Positions 1 to 7,435 of a DNA stretch of 16,467 bases are shown piece by piece. How positions within the stretch are numbered: position 1 is the stretch's first letter; every line of letters starts with the position of its first letter. The stretch comes from Syntrophus sp034006265. GTDB taxonomy: Bacteria; Desulfobacterota; Syntrophia; Syntrophales; Syntrophaceae. The stretch covers positions 1-16,467 of the forward strand of contig JAVETB010000059.1 in assembly GCA_034006265.1 (NCBI GenBank), written 5' to 3'. Position numbers and translations under genes: made by a program. The notes under the pieces are model-generated. The model ran no database searches. It had not been told where the DNA came from and saw only the letters and a list, made by a program, of their open reading frames with translations.

Positions 1-737
1 TCTGTATTTCATTTCTTGCCGCCTGCGGAGGACGCTCGGCGACTCCTTCCCGGCCGGAGGTGCGGCCATGGCCTGTGCCAAAGAAAAAGGCGGCCTATCT
101 GGGTTTCACCATTCAGGCCGGGGCCTTTTCCAATGTGGCAAACGCCGCCAGGATGACGGACCGCCTCCGCCTTCAAAACCTGAACGCCTACTACTTCGTA
201 TCCTCCTCCGGTCTTTACAAGGTGCGCTTCGGGAACTTCGCCACCAAACGTGCCGCCTTGCAGAAAGCGGAAACGCTCAGGACAGCCGGTGTCATTGAGG
301 AATTCTACATCGTCAGCCCCGAGGAATATGCCGTTGCCAGGCGAACCTCTCTGGGAGACGACTATCTACGGGAACAGTTGATTAAAACGGCGGGGGAATT
401 CATCGGAGTTCCCTACCTCTGGGGAGGCACGACCCCCGAAGAAGGCTTCGACTGCAGCGGGTTGGTCATGGCGGTTTATCAGCTCAACGGGCTCGATCTT
501 CCCCGCACGTCGCGGGAACAATATGCCGTCGGGGAGCCGGTGAACCGGAACGCCCTGCAGAAGGGTGATCTCGTTTTTTTCGCCAACGGGAAAAAGTATC
601 CAATCTCTCACGTGGGGATTTACATCGGGAAAGGAAAGTTTATCCACGCTCCCAGGCGGGGCAAAACCATCAGAATCGACAAGCTTTCCAGCCGATTCTA
701 CGAAAACCGGTATATGGGCGGACGTACCTATCTCTAG
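1..737 (+). CDS. SPOR-domain and NlpC/P60 peptidase lipoprotein (5' end outside window)
   Basis: Probable outer-membrane lipoprotein that cuts peptidoglycan peptides. The frame is open to the left edge and reads a lipobox, Leu-Ala-Ala-Cys, at 15-26, after Cys-Ile-Ser-Phe at 3-14, so the signal peptide starts outside the window. The in-frame GTG at 60 would delete this lipobox and is unlikely to be the real start. Counting the lipobox Cys as residue 1, a SPOR domain (binds glycan strands lacking stem peptides) spans about 25-100, opening with FTIQAGAFS. An NlpC/P60 domain spans about 115-237. It keeps the catalytic Cys144 (in FDCSG), His196 (in SHVGIYIG) and a third polar His208 (in FIHAP). 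The mature part is 237 residues, a normal size. The family usually acts as a D,L-endopeptidase. The stop codon is followed by a terminator-like hairpin, so the gene closes its transcription unit. The domain calls are firm; the exact bond cut is inferred. Confidence 0.92.
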   Translation, partial: CISFLAACGGRSATPSRPEVRPWPVPKKKAAYLGFTIQAGAFSNVANAARMTDRLRLQNLNAYYFVSSSGLYKVRFGNFATKRAALQKAETLRTAGVIEEFYIVSPEEYAVARRTSLGDDYLREQLIKTAGEFIGVPYLWGGTTPEEGFDCSGLVMAVYQLNGLDLPRTSREQYAVGEPVNRNALQKGDLVFFANGKKYPISHVGIYIGKGKFIHAPRRGKTIRIDKLSSRFYENRYMGGRTYL

Positions 738-762
738 GGCGTGTTTTGTTTTCAGACCGTCC

Positions 763-784
763 AGGCTTCTGAGGGCCTTTTTTT
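763..784 (+). terminator. Intrinsic terminator after the NlpC/P60 gene
   Basis: A hairpin with stem AGGCTT/GAGGCC-type pairing (763-768 with 773-778, four Watson-Crick pairs plus two G-U) and loop CTGA is followed directly by seven T (778-784). It lies 25 bases after the stop codon. The stem is short, so efficiency may be moderate. Confidence 0.55.
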
Positions 785-874
785 CCGGGGGCGCCTTGTT
801 CCCTCAGCCGCCTTCCCGGCGTCCGGAAAGAAAGAGGCGCATGGAGGTTCTGCAGGGCATAACGGTTTTGTCTG

Positions 875-902
875 TTGACTTTGGGGAATTTTTCAATAAG
901 AT
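875..902 (+). promoter_or_regulatory. Candidate sigma-70 promoter for the SUF-like pair
   Basis: TTGACT at 875-880 matches the -35 consensus in five of six bases. TAAGAT at 897-902 matches the -10 consensus in four of six. The spacer is 16 bases. Transcription would begin near 909, giving a leader of about 60 bases before the ATG at 969. The site lies in an AT-rich patch of an otherwise GC-rich gap (738-968), in which I saw no other gene. Confidence 0.5.
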
Positions 903-968
903 AAATCCATCTGTGTCATGAACCTCGCTATTTAAACATCTTTTCAGGATAACGAAAGGTTGCCTGCC

Positions 969-1733
969 ATGCTGGAACTCAGGAATTTGCACTTTGCGGT
1001 GGATGGGGATGACGGACCCGAAGGGAGGGAGAAACTGGCGATTATCAAGGGGATCGATTTCACCTTCGAGAAGGGGAAATTCTACGCCATTACCGGCCCG
1101 AACGGGAGCGGAAAGACCACTCTCGCCAAACTGATCATGGGAATCAATCCGGCCTCCTCGGGATCCATTCTCTTCGATGGCCGGGATATCACCAATCTAT
1201 CCATTACGGACCGGGCCAAGGCCGGTATCGCATACAGCTTCCAGCACCCGGCCCGCTTCAAGGGAATCACCTTTCGAGAGCTCCTGAACCTGGCAACGGG
1301 CATCGAGGAGGAAGAAAAGCTCGTTTCACTGCTCATGCGGGTAGGGATCTGTCCCCTGGACTTTCTCGACAAGATTGTGGACGCAAAACTTTCCGGAGGA
1401 GAGATCAAGAAGATTGAACTTGCCACTACCATTGCCCGCAATCCAAAACTGGCCATCTACGATGAACCGGATACAGGGATTGATCTGTGGACGATCGGGC
1501 CCATGGTGGATCTGCTGAAGCGGGAACAGAAGAACTACGGAACGACAACCATTGTCGTCAGCCACAACAAGGTCTTTCTGGAAGCTGCCGACGAGATCCT
1601 CATCATCAACGGAGGCCGGATCATTTTTACGGGGGTTCTGGCTGAAGCCATGGGCCTGCTGAATGACATGAGTATCTGCAATTTCAAAAGCTGCTGCGAA
1701 GGAGAAGACCAGAATGCTAGATGCTTTAGATAA
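969..1733 (+). CDS. smsC: SufC-like ABC ATPase of a minimal SUF system (SmsC)
   Basis: Cytoplasmic ABC-family ATPase that powers Fe-S cluster assembly on its SufB/D-like partner. The 254-residue protein has Walker A GPNGSGKTT (43-51), Q-loop Gln92 in the SufC-typical context AYSFQHPARFKG, signature LSGGE (141-145), Walker B LAIYDEPDTGID (161-172) and switch His199. Length and order match SufC, and there are no membrane segments. The ATG at 969 is chosen because AAAGG lies nine bases upstream and the protein then starts with the usual MLELRNL. A TTG at 960 would leave no room for a ribosome site. The next gene begins 20 bases before this stop, so the two are translationally coupled. No sufS, sufE, sufU or separate sufD is adjacent. 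The pair matches the SUF-like minimal system (SmsC-SmsB) described for archaea and anaerobes. The C-terminal tail carries Cys237, Cys242, Cys243 and Cys252, which is odd for SufC. Confidence 0.88.
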   Translation: MLELRNLHFAVDGDDGPEGREKLAIIKGIDFTFEKGKFYAITGPNGSGKTTLAKLIMGINPASSGSILFDGRDITNLSITDRAKAGIAYSFQHPARFKGITFRELLNLATGIEEEEKLVSLLMRVGICPLDFLDKIVDAKLSGGEIKKIELATTIARNPKLAIYDEPDTGIDLWTIGPMVDLLKREQKNYGTTTIVVSHNKVFLEAADEILIINGGRIIFTGVLAEAMGLLNDMSICNFKSCCEGEDQNARCFR

Positions 1734-2634
1734 GGAACTTTTAAAAGCCGTTGCCGATCTGGAGGATATCCCGAAGGGCGCCTATAATATCCGCAAAAAC
1801 GGGAAACTGCTGACGCGGGCTAACAGCGCCAACATATCGATCGACAGCAACGCTGACGGCACGGGGATCGTCGTCGCGATCGCCCCGGGAACAGTCAACG
1901 AATCCGTGCATATTCCGGTGATCCTGAGCCAAGCCGGGCTTTATGATGTGGTATACAACTCTTTCGTTATCGGTGAAAAGGCGGACGTGACCATCGTGGC
2001 CGGCTGCGGCATCCACTGTGGGACGGAAAGCCCCGAGGGGCATGCGGGCATTCATGAATTCCGGGTCGGTCGGGGGGCCAGAGTGAAGTATGTCGAGAAG
2101 CATTACGCGGCGGGAAAGGGATCCGGGAAGCGTTCCCTAAACCCCACGACAAAAGTCTTCCTTGAGGAAGGCGCCCAGGTCGAAATGGAACTTACCCAGA
2201 TCGGAGGCGTTGATGAGGCCAACCGCCTTAATGAGGCCACCCTTGAGGCTTCCAGTTTGTTGATGATCATGGAAAGGGTTCTGACGGAGAAGGGCCAGAC
2301 GGCCATTTCGAGAAACGACATCAAGCTGGCAGGAACCGACAGCAGGGCGAATATGATCTCCCGCTCCGTTATCAAAGGAAATTCAAAGCAGAATTTCTAC
2401 GCCACCATTGAAGCCTTGGCGAAGTGCTTCGGACACATCGAATGCGACGCCATCATCATGGACAACGGCACCAATGAAACCATCCCCGCTCTGAAGGCCA
2501 TGCATCCGGACGCCGAGCTGACCCACGAAGCCTCCATCGGTAAGATCGCCAACGAACAGCTCATGAAGCTCATGAGCCTTGGGCTGAGCTATGACGATGC
2601 CGTGAACCGCATCATCCAGGGGTTCCTGAAGTAA
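1714..2634 (+). CDS. smsB: SufB/SufD-like Fe-S scaffold of a minimal SUF system (SmsB)
   Basis: Scaffold on which iron-sulfur clusters are probably assembled with the ATPase encoded just upstream. The 306-residue protein is shorter than Escherichia coli SufB (495) and lacks most of its N-terminal region. The SufBD core is clear: a beta-helix-like middle, then HIECDAIIMD (241-250) and LTHEASIGKI (269-278), and a SufC-binding end rich in Leu, with DAVNRIIQGFLK at the terminus. By motif context Cys244 and Glu272 correspond to the cluster-assembly residues Cys405 and Glu434 of E. coli SufB; an alignment would confirm this. Other cysteines are Cys98, Cys102 (CGIHC) and Cys238. The ATG at 1714 follows GGAG at about ten bases and overlaps the end of smsC by 20 bases. 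As the only SufB/D protein here, it may form a homodimer in an SmsB2C2 complex; this is inferred. Confidence 0.88.
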   Translation: MLDALDKELLKAVADLEDIPKGAYNIRKNGKLLTRANSANISIDSNADGTGIVVAIAPGTVNESVHIPVILSQAGLYDVVYNSFVIGEKADVTIVAGCGIHCGTESPEGHAGIHEFRVGRGARVKYVEKHYAAGKGSGKRSLNPTTKVFLEEGAQVEMELTQIGGVDEANRLNEATLEASSLLMIMERVLTEKGQTAISRNDIKLAGTDSRANMISRSVIKGNSKQNFYATIEALAKCFGHIECDAIIMDNGTNETIPALKAMHPDAELTHEASIGKIANEQLMKLMSLGLSYDDAVNRIIQGFLK

Positions 2635-2723
2635 CGGACTCTCTGGAAGGTGGGGGATGGAGGGCTTCCGCGGTGCTGCCGAACAGCCGGTGGATGAACA
2701 AAAAAGAAAAAAGGGAGAAGAGA

Positions 2724-3179
2724 ATGGATGCCTTTCCAAACGAGCCGATGGGTTTTCGAGGGATCCTCTGGGGGCAGCGACTGGAAAGCCTGACCGGACG
2801 GAATTTTACGAAGATCAGCGATGATGGGGACGTCAGCGCCTACCGCCTGAACAATGACCGCCTGAGGATGGGTCACGTGGAGGTAGACGATATCATATAT
2901 TATTTTTTTCGGCACCGCTTGTACCGCGTCCGTGTCCAGATCGAGTCCCACGAAAATTTCGCCAGGCTGAAAGAAATCTTTTTCGAGAGTTACGGCGAGG
3001 GCGTATCGGTAAGCCGTGATGAAACGGAAACCTATTACTGGGCCGGTGCGGAACTGGACCTTTCCCTGGAGTACAGTGATGCATCACGCGGCCGGATTGA
3101 ATATTCCTTCCGCCCGATTCACAAGCAGGAAGAGAAAAAAGCCAAACTGAAGGTCATACGCGAGTGGGATGAGACGTAA
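2724..3179 (+). CDS. Conserved hypothetical protein, 151 residues
   Basis: Function not recognised. The ATG at 2724 is preferred over the in-frame GTG at 2673 because GGGAG sits six bases upstream, and the upstream codons would add only a short Lys-rich stretch. The protein has no signal peptide and no membrane segment, so it is probably cytoplasmic. The opening NEPMGFRGILWGQ resembles the start of small Desulfobacterota proteins with a 'GFxGIxWG' motif, which are usually exported; here the leader is missing. The middle is rich in Tyr, Phe and Arg (DDIIYYFFRHRLYRVRVQIES), suggesting a beta-sheet domain. The end is charged (HKQEEKKAKLKVIREWDET). It lies 89 bases after smsB on the same strand, so cotranscription with the Fe-S pair is possible but unproven. 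Only four bases of the motif-rich text support homology, so treat the family link as tentative. Confidence 0.7.
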   Translation: MDAFPNEPMGFRGILWGQRLESLTGRNFTKISDDGDVSAYRLNNDRLRMGHVEVDDIIYYFFRHRLYRVRVQIESHENFARLKEIFFESYGEGVSVSRDETETYYWAGAELDLSLEYSDASRGRIEYSFRPIHKQEEKKAKLKVIREWDET

Positions 3180-3328
3180 TTCCCTTATGAGCGTTCAGGA
3201 ATTGCCCTCTCGTCTGCCTGGCGGGCAGCTGTTCCGGTTTTCAACAAATGCCATCCGCGTCTCCCTTTCCGGGTGCCTTGCCTCCTGACCACAATCAGGT
3301 TCAAACAATCATCGACCGCAACGCCGAT

Positions 3329-4477
3329 CTATTGTTCCAGCCAGTTTACAATCCGGGGAGCCTCCGAAGAGAGCCAGCGGGGAGAAAAGCGGATTTCCAG
3401 AAATACCTTGAACAGGGACCCCATGATTTTCGTCGCCCCTTCCACGAGATAGATTCGTTCCAGAACCGCACCGTCCCGGTCTTCCAAGTCCTCCATCCCG
3501 TCGGTCATAACGGGAAGTTTCAGGGACTGAAAGTGAAAGCGGTCCGCCTTCAGCGTGAATTCCCAGGAATCCTCGTCCTTTTCGAGCTTGATCCTGGCTT
3601 CCTTGATTTTCTTCCCCTGCCGCAGGGCCTCTTTCCCCTCCTTGAGATCCGCATGCACCCCCTGGCAGACCACCGTTTCAGCATATTCCCCGTCGCCCGA
3701 CTCCAGGACCAGGCGGCGCACGAGGATCAGTTCCACGTCACCCGTTCCCGGAACGTTAACCGATCCGTTTCTCTCCTCACTCTTAAACCAAAGCCAGGTG
3801 AGGAATTCTCGGCCAATGGACCCTCGGTCGACGGCCTGAAGGCCGGCCGTTTCAGGGACATCAGCGAGGGCGGCCCGTTCCGCCAGGGAAAGCCGATTTG
3901 CCGACTCTTCATCGAGCCAGAGAGGATCCCAGGGTGTGTACGGATAGACAGACAGGGAGAAGGTCTGTTTGAAAAAATCCTGAAAATCGTCGATCACCTT
4001 CTCCGACAGGCTGCACAGAATCAGCGATTTCTGCGACACGGACCAGCAGAATTCATAAAAGGCGGGAACCGGCTGGGCCTTGCTGAACAGTTCCAGATGA
4101 ACCCTCTCCCTGAGGTCTTCCCGCTGCTCGCGGTAAATTCTCTTCTGCCCCGTTTCAGAAAGGAAATCCTGCTCCGCTTCCAGAAGACGGATTCGGAGAA
4201 GGGCGGGGGGGACGGTTTTCCGGTCGATGCGCAGCGTCAGCATCAGGTAATCTCCCCAGATATATTTTGCGCCTTCGAAGTCCGTATCGAGGACATTTTC
4301 AAGACTTGTCCAGCCAATGGCCTTCTCTTCAGAGGCCGGGGCGCTGGAGCGGAAGGCGAAGGCCCTCAGCTGCTGATGAATAAATTCGTCTGCCGATGCC
4401 GGCAACGATCCTTCCAGACGGTAAAGAGAAAAAGAAACGGTTCCTTTGAGCAGTCCCATAAGCCACCATGGCGGCAT
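3329..4477 (-). CDS. rdgC: Divergent RdgC-family recombination-associated protein
   Basis: Probable nucleoid-associated DNA-binding protein. In E. coli RdgC (303 residues) forms a ring dimer on double-stranded DNA and restrains RecA. This 382-residue protein shows the RdgC layout: an opening LLKGTVSFSLYRLEG (9-23), KAIGW (52-56), a strand-then-helix block YLMLTLRIDRKTVPPALLR (77-95) leading into LLEAEQ, the PVPAF/FCWSVSQKSLILCS block (136-155) and a C-terminal half rich in beta strands containing FLTWLWFKSE. It is about 80 residues longer than the E. coli protein, mainly in the second half. The ATG at 4477 follows GGAGG at nine bases; Met7 is a weaker alternative. It is the only - strand gene in the first 13 kb and stands alone. 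A long reading frame lies antisense to it on the + strand but looks like a compositional shadow. Family assignment is from motif recall, so it is fairly but not fully certain. Confidence 0.72.
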   Translation of the reverse strand: MPPWWLMGLLKGTVSFSLYRLEGSLPASADEFIHQQLRAFAFRSSAPASEEKAIGWTSLENVLDTDFEGAKYIWGDYLMLTLRIDRKTVPPALLRIRLLEAEQDFLSETGQKRIYREQREDLRERVHLELFSKAQPVPAFYEFCWSVSQKSLILCSLSEKVIDDFQDFFKQTFSLSVYPYTPWDPLWLDEESANRLSLAERAALADVPETAGLQAVDRGSIGREFLTWLWFKSEERNGSVNVPGTGDVELILVRRLVLESGDGEYAETVVCQGVHADLKEGKEALRQGKKIKEARIKLEKDEDSWEFTLKADRFHFQSLKLPVMTDGMEDLEDRDGAVLERIYLVEGATKIMGSLFKVFLEIRFSPRWLSSEAPRIVNWLEQ

Positions 4478-4643
4478 GCATCTCGTCCTCCCAGAAGTCC
4501 TTTTTGTGTGGATTCAAAGGCCACCGGTCGAACGGCCTCCAGAGGCCGCTTTCCCTGTGTTCCGTCCTGTTGAAGCCATCCTGGTCCTAGAAAAGAAGAT
4601 GCCGCAAAAGAGAATGGGCGAACCTATCGTATCGGGAGGAGCC

Positions 4644-4671
4644 TTGTCAAGGAGAATGCCTGTAAAATTAT
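4644..4671 (+). promoter_or_regulatory. Candidate promoter for the nadK-recN operon
   Basis: TTGTCA (4644-4649, five of six bases of the -35 consensus), a 16-base spacer and AATTAT (4666-4671, four of six). If used, transcription would start near 4678 and leave a leader of about 175 bases before nadK. Confidence 0.35.
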
Positions 4672-4768
4672 GTCGTGGACACTCCCTGCAATTTGTGTTA
4701 GGCAAATATGGTTTTTTGCAGCCCCATATCAATGCGCACACCGCGCGGACGGACGTGTTGCCGACAGG

Positions 4769-4795
4769 CTGACCCTCAGGGCGTTGAGAGGTCAG
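4769..4795 (+). other. Stem-loop in the nadK leader
   Basis: CTGACC (4769-4774) and CTCA (4775-4778) pair with TGAG (4785-4788) and GGTCAG (4790-4795). This gives ten base pairs with one bulged A at 4789 and the loop GGGCGT. There is no T run after it, so it is not a classical terminator. It sits 57 bases before the nadK ATG and is likely transcribed. It could stabilise the leader or bind a regulator; function unknown. Confidence 0.5.
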
Positions 4796-4852
4796 AAACC
4801 GTGACGGAGCTTGGAGCTGGAGATGGAACGGCCATCAAAGTGAGGCGGAGAA

Positions 4853-5740
4853 ATGCCGGGCGGCAAGCGGATTAAAAAAATCGGGATCATCGCCAATATC
4901 CGAAAGGAAGCGGCTCTGGGATGTTCGTCCGGCCTGAAGAAGTGGCTGCAGGAGCAGGGCGTCGAAGTGTTTCTCGACTCTGAAATCGCGGCTGCCCTGG
5001 GAGATACCTGCGGCTTGGAGCGGCAGAAGCTCGCCGACCGGGTGGACCTGCTGGTTGTTCTGGGGGGAGATGGCGCGATGCTGCGGGCAGCCCGGTCCGT
5101 CAGGCAGTTCACTATCCCCATCGTGGGTATCAACCTGGGAACCTTCGGCTATCTAACGGAGATCAACCTCAATGAAATGTACCCTTCGCTGGAGCGCATA
5201 CTCCGGGGGGAATACGCTACGGAAGACCGGATGATGCTCGACATGGAGGTGGCCCGGGACGGACGGACCTCCTGTGAATTCACCGTACTCAACGATGTAG
5301 TCATTACCAGGGGAAATCTCACGCGGATCATCGATATGGAGACCGCTGTAGACGGTTCCTATCTGACGACCTTCCGGGCGGACGGCCTCATCATCAGCAC
5401 CCCGACGGGTTCAACGGCCTACTCCCTCTCCGCCGGCGGTCCCATCGTCTTTCCTTCACAGAACGTCATCATTGTCAATCCCATCTGTCCCCACACCCTG
5501 ACCAACCGGCCGATCATCCTTCCCAGCAGCATCACCATCAGCGTAAAAGTCTGGTCGGAAGAGGAAGGGGTGAGCGTCGACCTGGACGGTCAGGAGTCCG
5601 TTACCTTGAAATCGGGGGATACGTTGATCGTCCGCAAATCCCGTTATGTTACCAGCCTGGTTTCCTCCTCGAACAGGAATTACCTGGAGATTCTGCGGTC
5701 CAAACTGGGATGGGGCCGGCTGCCCTCCATAAGCCGGTAA
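4853..5740 (+). CDS. nadK: NAD kinase
   Basis: Cytoplasmic enzyme that phosphorylates NAD to NADP with ATP or polyphosphate, the only route to NADP. The 295-residue protein is of normal length and carries the hallmark GGDG at 71-74 (Asp73 catalytic/binding), GTFGYLTE (96-103), the NAD-contacting LNDVVITRG (146-154) and GSTAYSLSAGGPI (186-198), then CPHTLTNRP (212-220) and a C-terminal DGQE segment. The ATG at 4853 follows GAGGCGGAG at about five to seven bases. It starts a compact cluster: recN begins nine bases after the stop. nadK next to recN is a recurring bacterial arrangement, in line with shared transcription rather than a shared pathway. I saw no defects in the motifs. Confidence 0.97.
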   Translation: MPGGKRIKKIGIIANIRKEAALGCSSGLKKWLQEQGVEVFLDSEIAAALGDTCGLERQKLADRVDLLVVLGGDGAMLRAARSVRQFTIPIVGINLGTFGYLTEINLNEMYPSLERILRGEYATEDRMMLDMEVARDGRTSCEFTVLNDVVITRGNLTRIIDMETAVDGSYLTTFRADGLIISTPTGSTAYSLSAGGPIVFPSQNVIIVNPICPHTLTNRPIILPSSITISVKVWSEEEGVSVDLDGQESVTLKSGDTLIVRKSRYVTSLVSSSNRNYLEILRSKLGWGRLPSISR

Positions 5741-5749
5741 GCAGACAGG

Positions 5750-7432
5750 ATGCTGGTGCAACTGAACATCCGCAATTTTGCCCTCATTGACGCGCTGCAA
5801 ATTTCCTTCGGCGGCGGCCTCAACATTCTGACCGGGGAAACCGGCGCCGGAAAGTCCATTGTTGTCGGGGCCATTGGACTTCTTCTTGGTGACAGGGCCT
5901 CGACGGTAAACATCCGTTCAGGAGCCGATACAGCCGAGGTTGAGGCCTTGTTTGAGCTGGAACAGGGAGGCTCCGTTCAGGAAATGCTGGCGGCAGCCGG
6001 TCTGGACGTGGACAGCGAGCTCGTCATCCGCAGAGTGATTTCGCACACCGGAAAAAACCGGGTTTATATCAATGGCACGTTGTCGACGTTGAATCTCCTG
6101 AACAAAATTGGTGAATCGCTGATGAACATCTGCAGCCAGCGAGAACACTCCATCCTGCTGAATTCCGATTGCCATCTGGATCTGCTTGATGCCTTTGGCG
6201 GGCTCGATCCGCTGCGTCATGAATACGGCAGGATGTTCAGAGACTGGCAGGATCTTCAGCTGAAGATTTCGAAACGGACCGAAGCGAAAAAAAAGCGATC
6301 AGAACAGGAGGAGCTCGCACGGTATCAGCTTGCAGAAATCCGGCAGGCCGGGATCGCCCCCGGGGAGGACGATCAGCTGTCTGCCCGGAGGCAGGCTCTC
6401 CTTTCCGTTCAGAAACTTCTGAGCATCTCGGGTCAGGCCTATGGGCTGCTCTATGACCGGGAAGACTCCGTCCTGTCATCCCTGAAGGACGTGATGGACT
6501 GTTTTCGGGATATCCGAAGGATTGACCCCTCTCTGAATTTTTCTGAATCGGATCTGGAGTCGGTTTATTATTCCCTGGAAGAAGCGGCCTCTGCTCTGCG
6601 GAACTACGCCCAGGGCCTGTCGCCCGATCCGGAAGAACTCGCAGAGATCGAAGAGCGGCTTGAGGTATTGAGCCGCCTGAAGAGAAAGTACGGCGGCAGC
6701 CTCGAAGGCGTGATGACAAAACAGAACGAGTTGGAGAAGAGCCTAACGGATCTGTTCTCCCTGGAAGAGGACCTGGAGAAGGAAAAGACGACACTTCGGG
6801 AATTGGAGCTCCGAATGGATGAGAAGGCGAGGGAGCTTTCTTCGGCGCGGCGGATTACGGCGGAAGGTCTCTCGAACGCCGTCGTCGAGGAGCTGCAGAG
6901 CCTGCATATGGAGGGAGCGGTCTTTGAGGTTGTCTTTCATGAGGCGGGCGGGGATTTCCATTCTTCCTTTGACGAACGGGGAATCGATCGGGTTGAATTC
7001 TACCTTTCAGCCAATGTCGGTGAAGAACCGAAGCCTCTGAGCAGAATTGCCTCAGGGGGGGAGCTGTCGCGGATCGTGCTGGCCATAAAAAAGGTTCTTG
7101 CTCAGTTGGGCTCTGTCGGCGTCATCATCTTTGATGAGGTGGACAGCGGCATTGGCGGGGAAACAGCGGACCTTGTGGGGAGTAAACTGCGGGATGTCGC
7201 CCGGAATCACCAGGTGCTCTGCATTACTCATCTCCCCCAGATCGCCTGCTATGGTGACCGGCATTACCGTGTGGTCAAGACCGAGGAGGATTTCAGGACG
7301 ATAACGCGGATCGAAGCGCTTTCCGAGGAGAAGCGGTCTGAGGAAATCGCACGAATGCTGGGGGGACGGGAACTGACGGAAACAACGAAACGGCATGCCC
7401 GGGAAATGCTTCAACGTGTGTCGGGGAGGTAG
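5750..7432 (+). CDS. recN: DNA repair protein RecN
   Basis: SMC-like ATPase that acts early in RecA-dependent repair of double-strand breaks. The 560-residue protein is close to E. coli RecN (553). Its head halves flank a coiled coil: Walker A GETGAGKS (29-36) near the N terminus, a helical region rich in Glu, Lys and Leu from about 155 to 380, then signature SGGELS (435-440), Walker B VIIFDEVDSGIGG (458-470) and the switch segment CITHLPQIA (491-499). A typical RecN DEVDSGIGG is intact, so it should be active. The ATG at 5750 lies nine bases after the nadK stop; its ribosome site is weak (ACAGG), suggesting translational coupling. The next gene starts three bases after its stop. No LexA-box-like sequence was recognised upstream of the operon, so SOS control is not evident. 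Confidence 0.97.
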   Translation: MLVQLNIRNFALIDALQISFGGGLNILTGETGAGKSIVVGAIGLLLGDRASTVNIRSGADTAEVEALFELEQGGSVQEMLAAAGLDVDSELVIRRVISHTGKNRVYINGTLSTLNLLNKIGESLMNICSQREHSILLNSDCHLDLLDAFGGLDPLRHEYGRMFRDWQDLQLKISKRTEAKKKRSEQEELARYQLAEIRQAGIAPGEDDQLSARRQALLSVQKLLSISGQAYGLLYDREDSVLSSLKDVMDCFRDIRRIDPSLNFSESDLESVYYSLEEAASALRNYAQGLSPDPEELAEIEERLEVLSRLKRKYGGSLEGVMTKQNELEKSLTDLFSLEEDLEKEKTTLRELELRMDEKARELSSARRITAEGLSNAVVEELQSLHMEGAVFEVVFHEAGGDFHSSFDERGIDRVEFYLSANVGEEPKPLSRIASGGELSRIVLAIKKVLAQLGSVGVIIFDEVDSGIGGETADLVGSKLRDVARNHQVLCITHLPQIACYGDRHYRVVKTEEDFRTITRIEALSEEKRSEEIARMLGGRELTETTKRHAREMLQRVSGR

Positions 7433-7435
7433 GAA

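Larger units (their letters stand above)
4478..4852. other. Divergent intergenic region between rdgC and nadK, no gene seen
   Basis: This 375-base gap must hold the starts of two divergent transcripts. No convincing open frame with a ribosome site was found. It contains a + strand promoter candidate (4644-4671), an overlapping weak -10-like AT tract on the other strand (4665-4670), and two hairpins (4686-4721 and 4769-4795) that would fall in the nadK leader. The central part (4660-4735) is more AT-rich than the flanks. Confidence 0.6.

Noticed and set aside
3214..3228. CTGCC/GGCAG stem after the 151-residue protein as a terminator
   Set aside because: The stem is only five pairs, with no adjacent T run on either strand, so it is not convincing.
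3248..4573. A 441-codon + strand reading frame antisense to the RdgC-like gene
   Set aside because: It is rich in Pro, Arg and Phe with no recognisable domain and no ribosome site, and its codons mirror the opposite gene. It is most likely a compositional shadow.
6237..6794. A 185-codon - strand frame opposite the recN coiled coil
   Set aside because: It is Ser, Pro and Arg rich, as expected from reading a coiled-coil gene backwards, and has no supporting signal.
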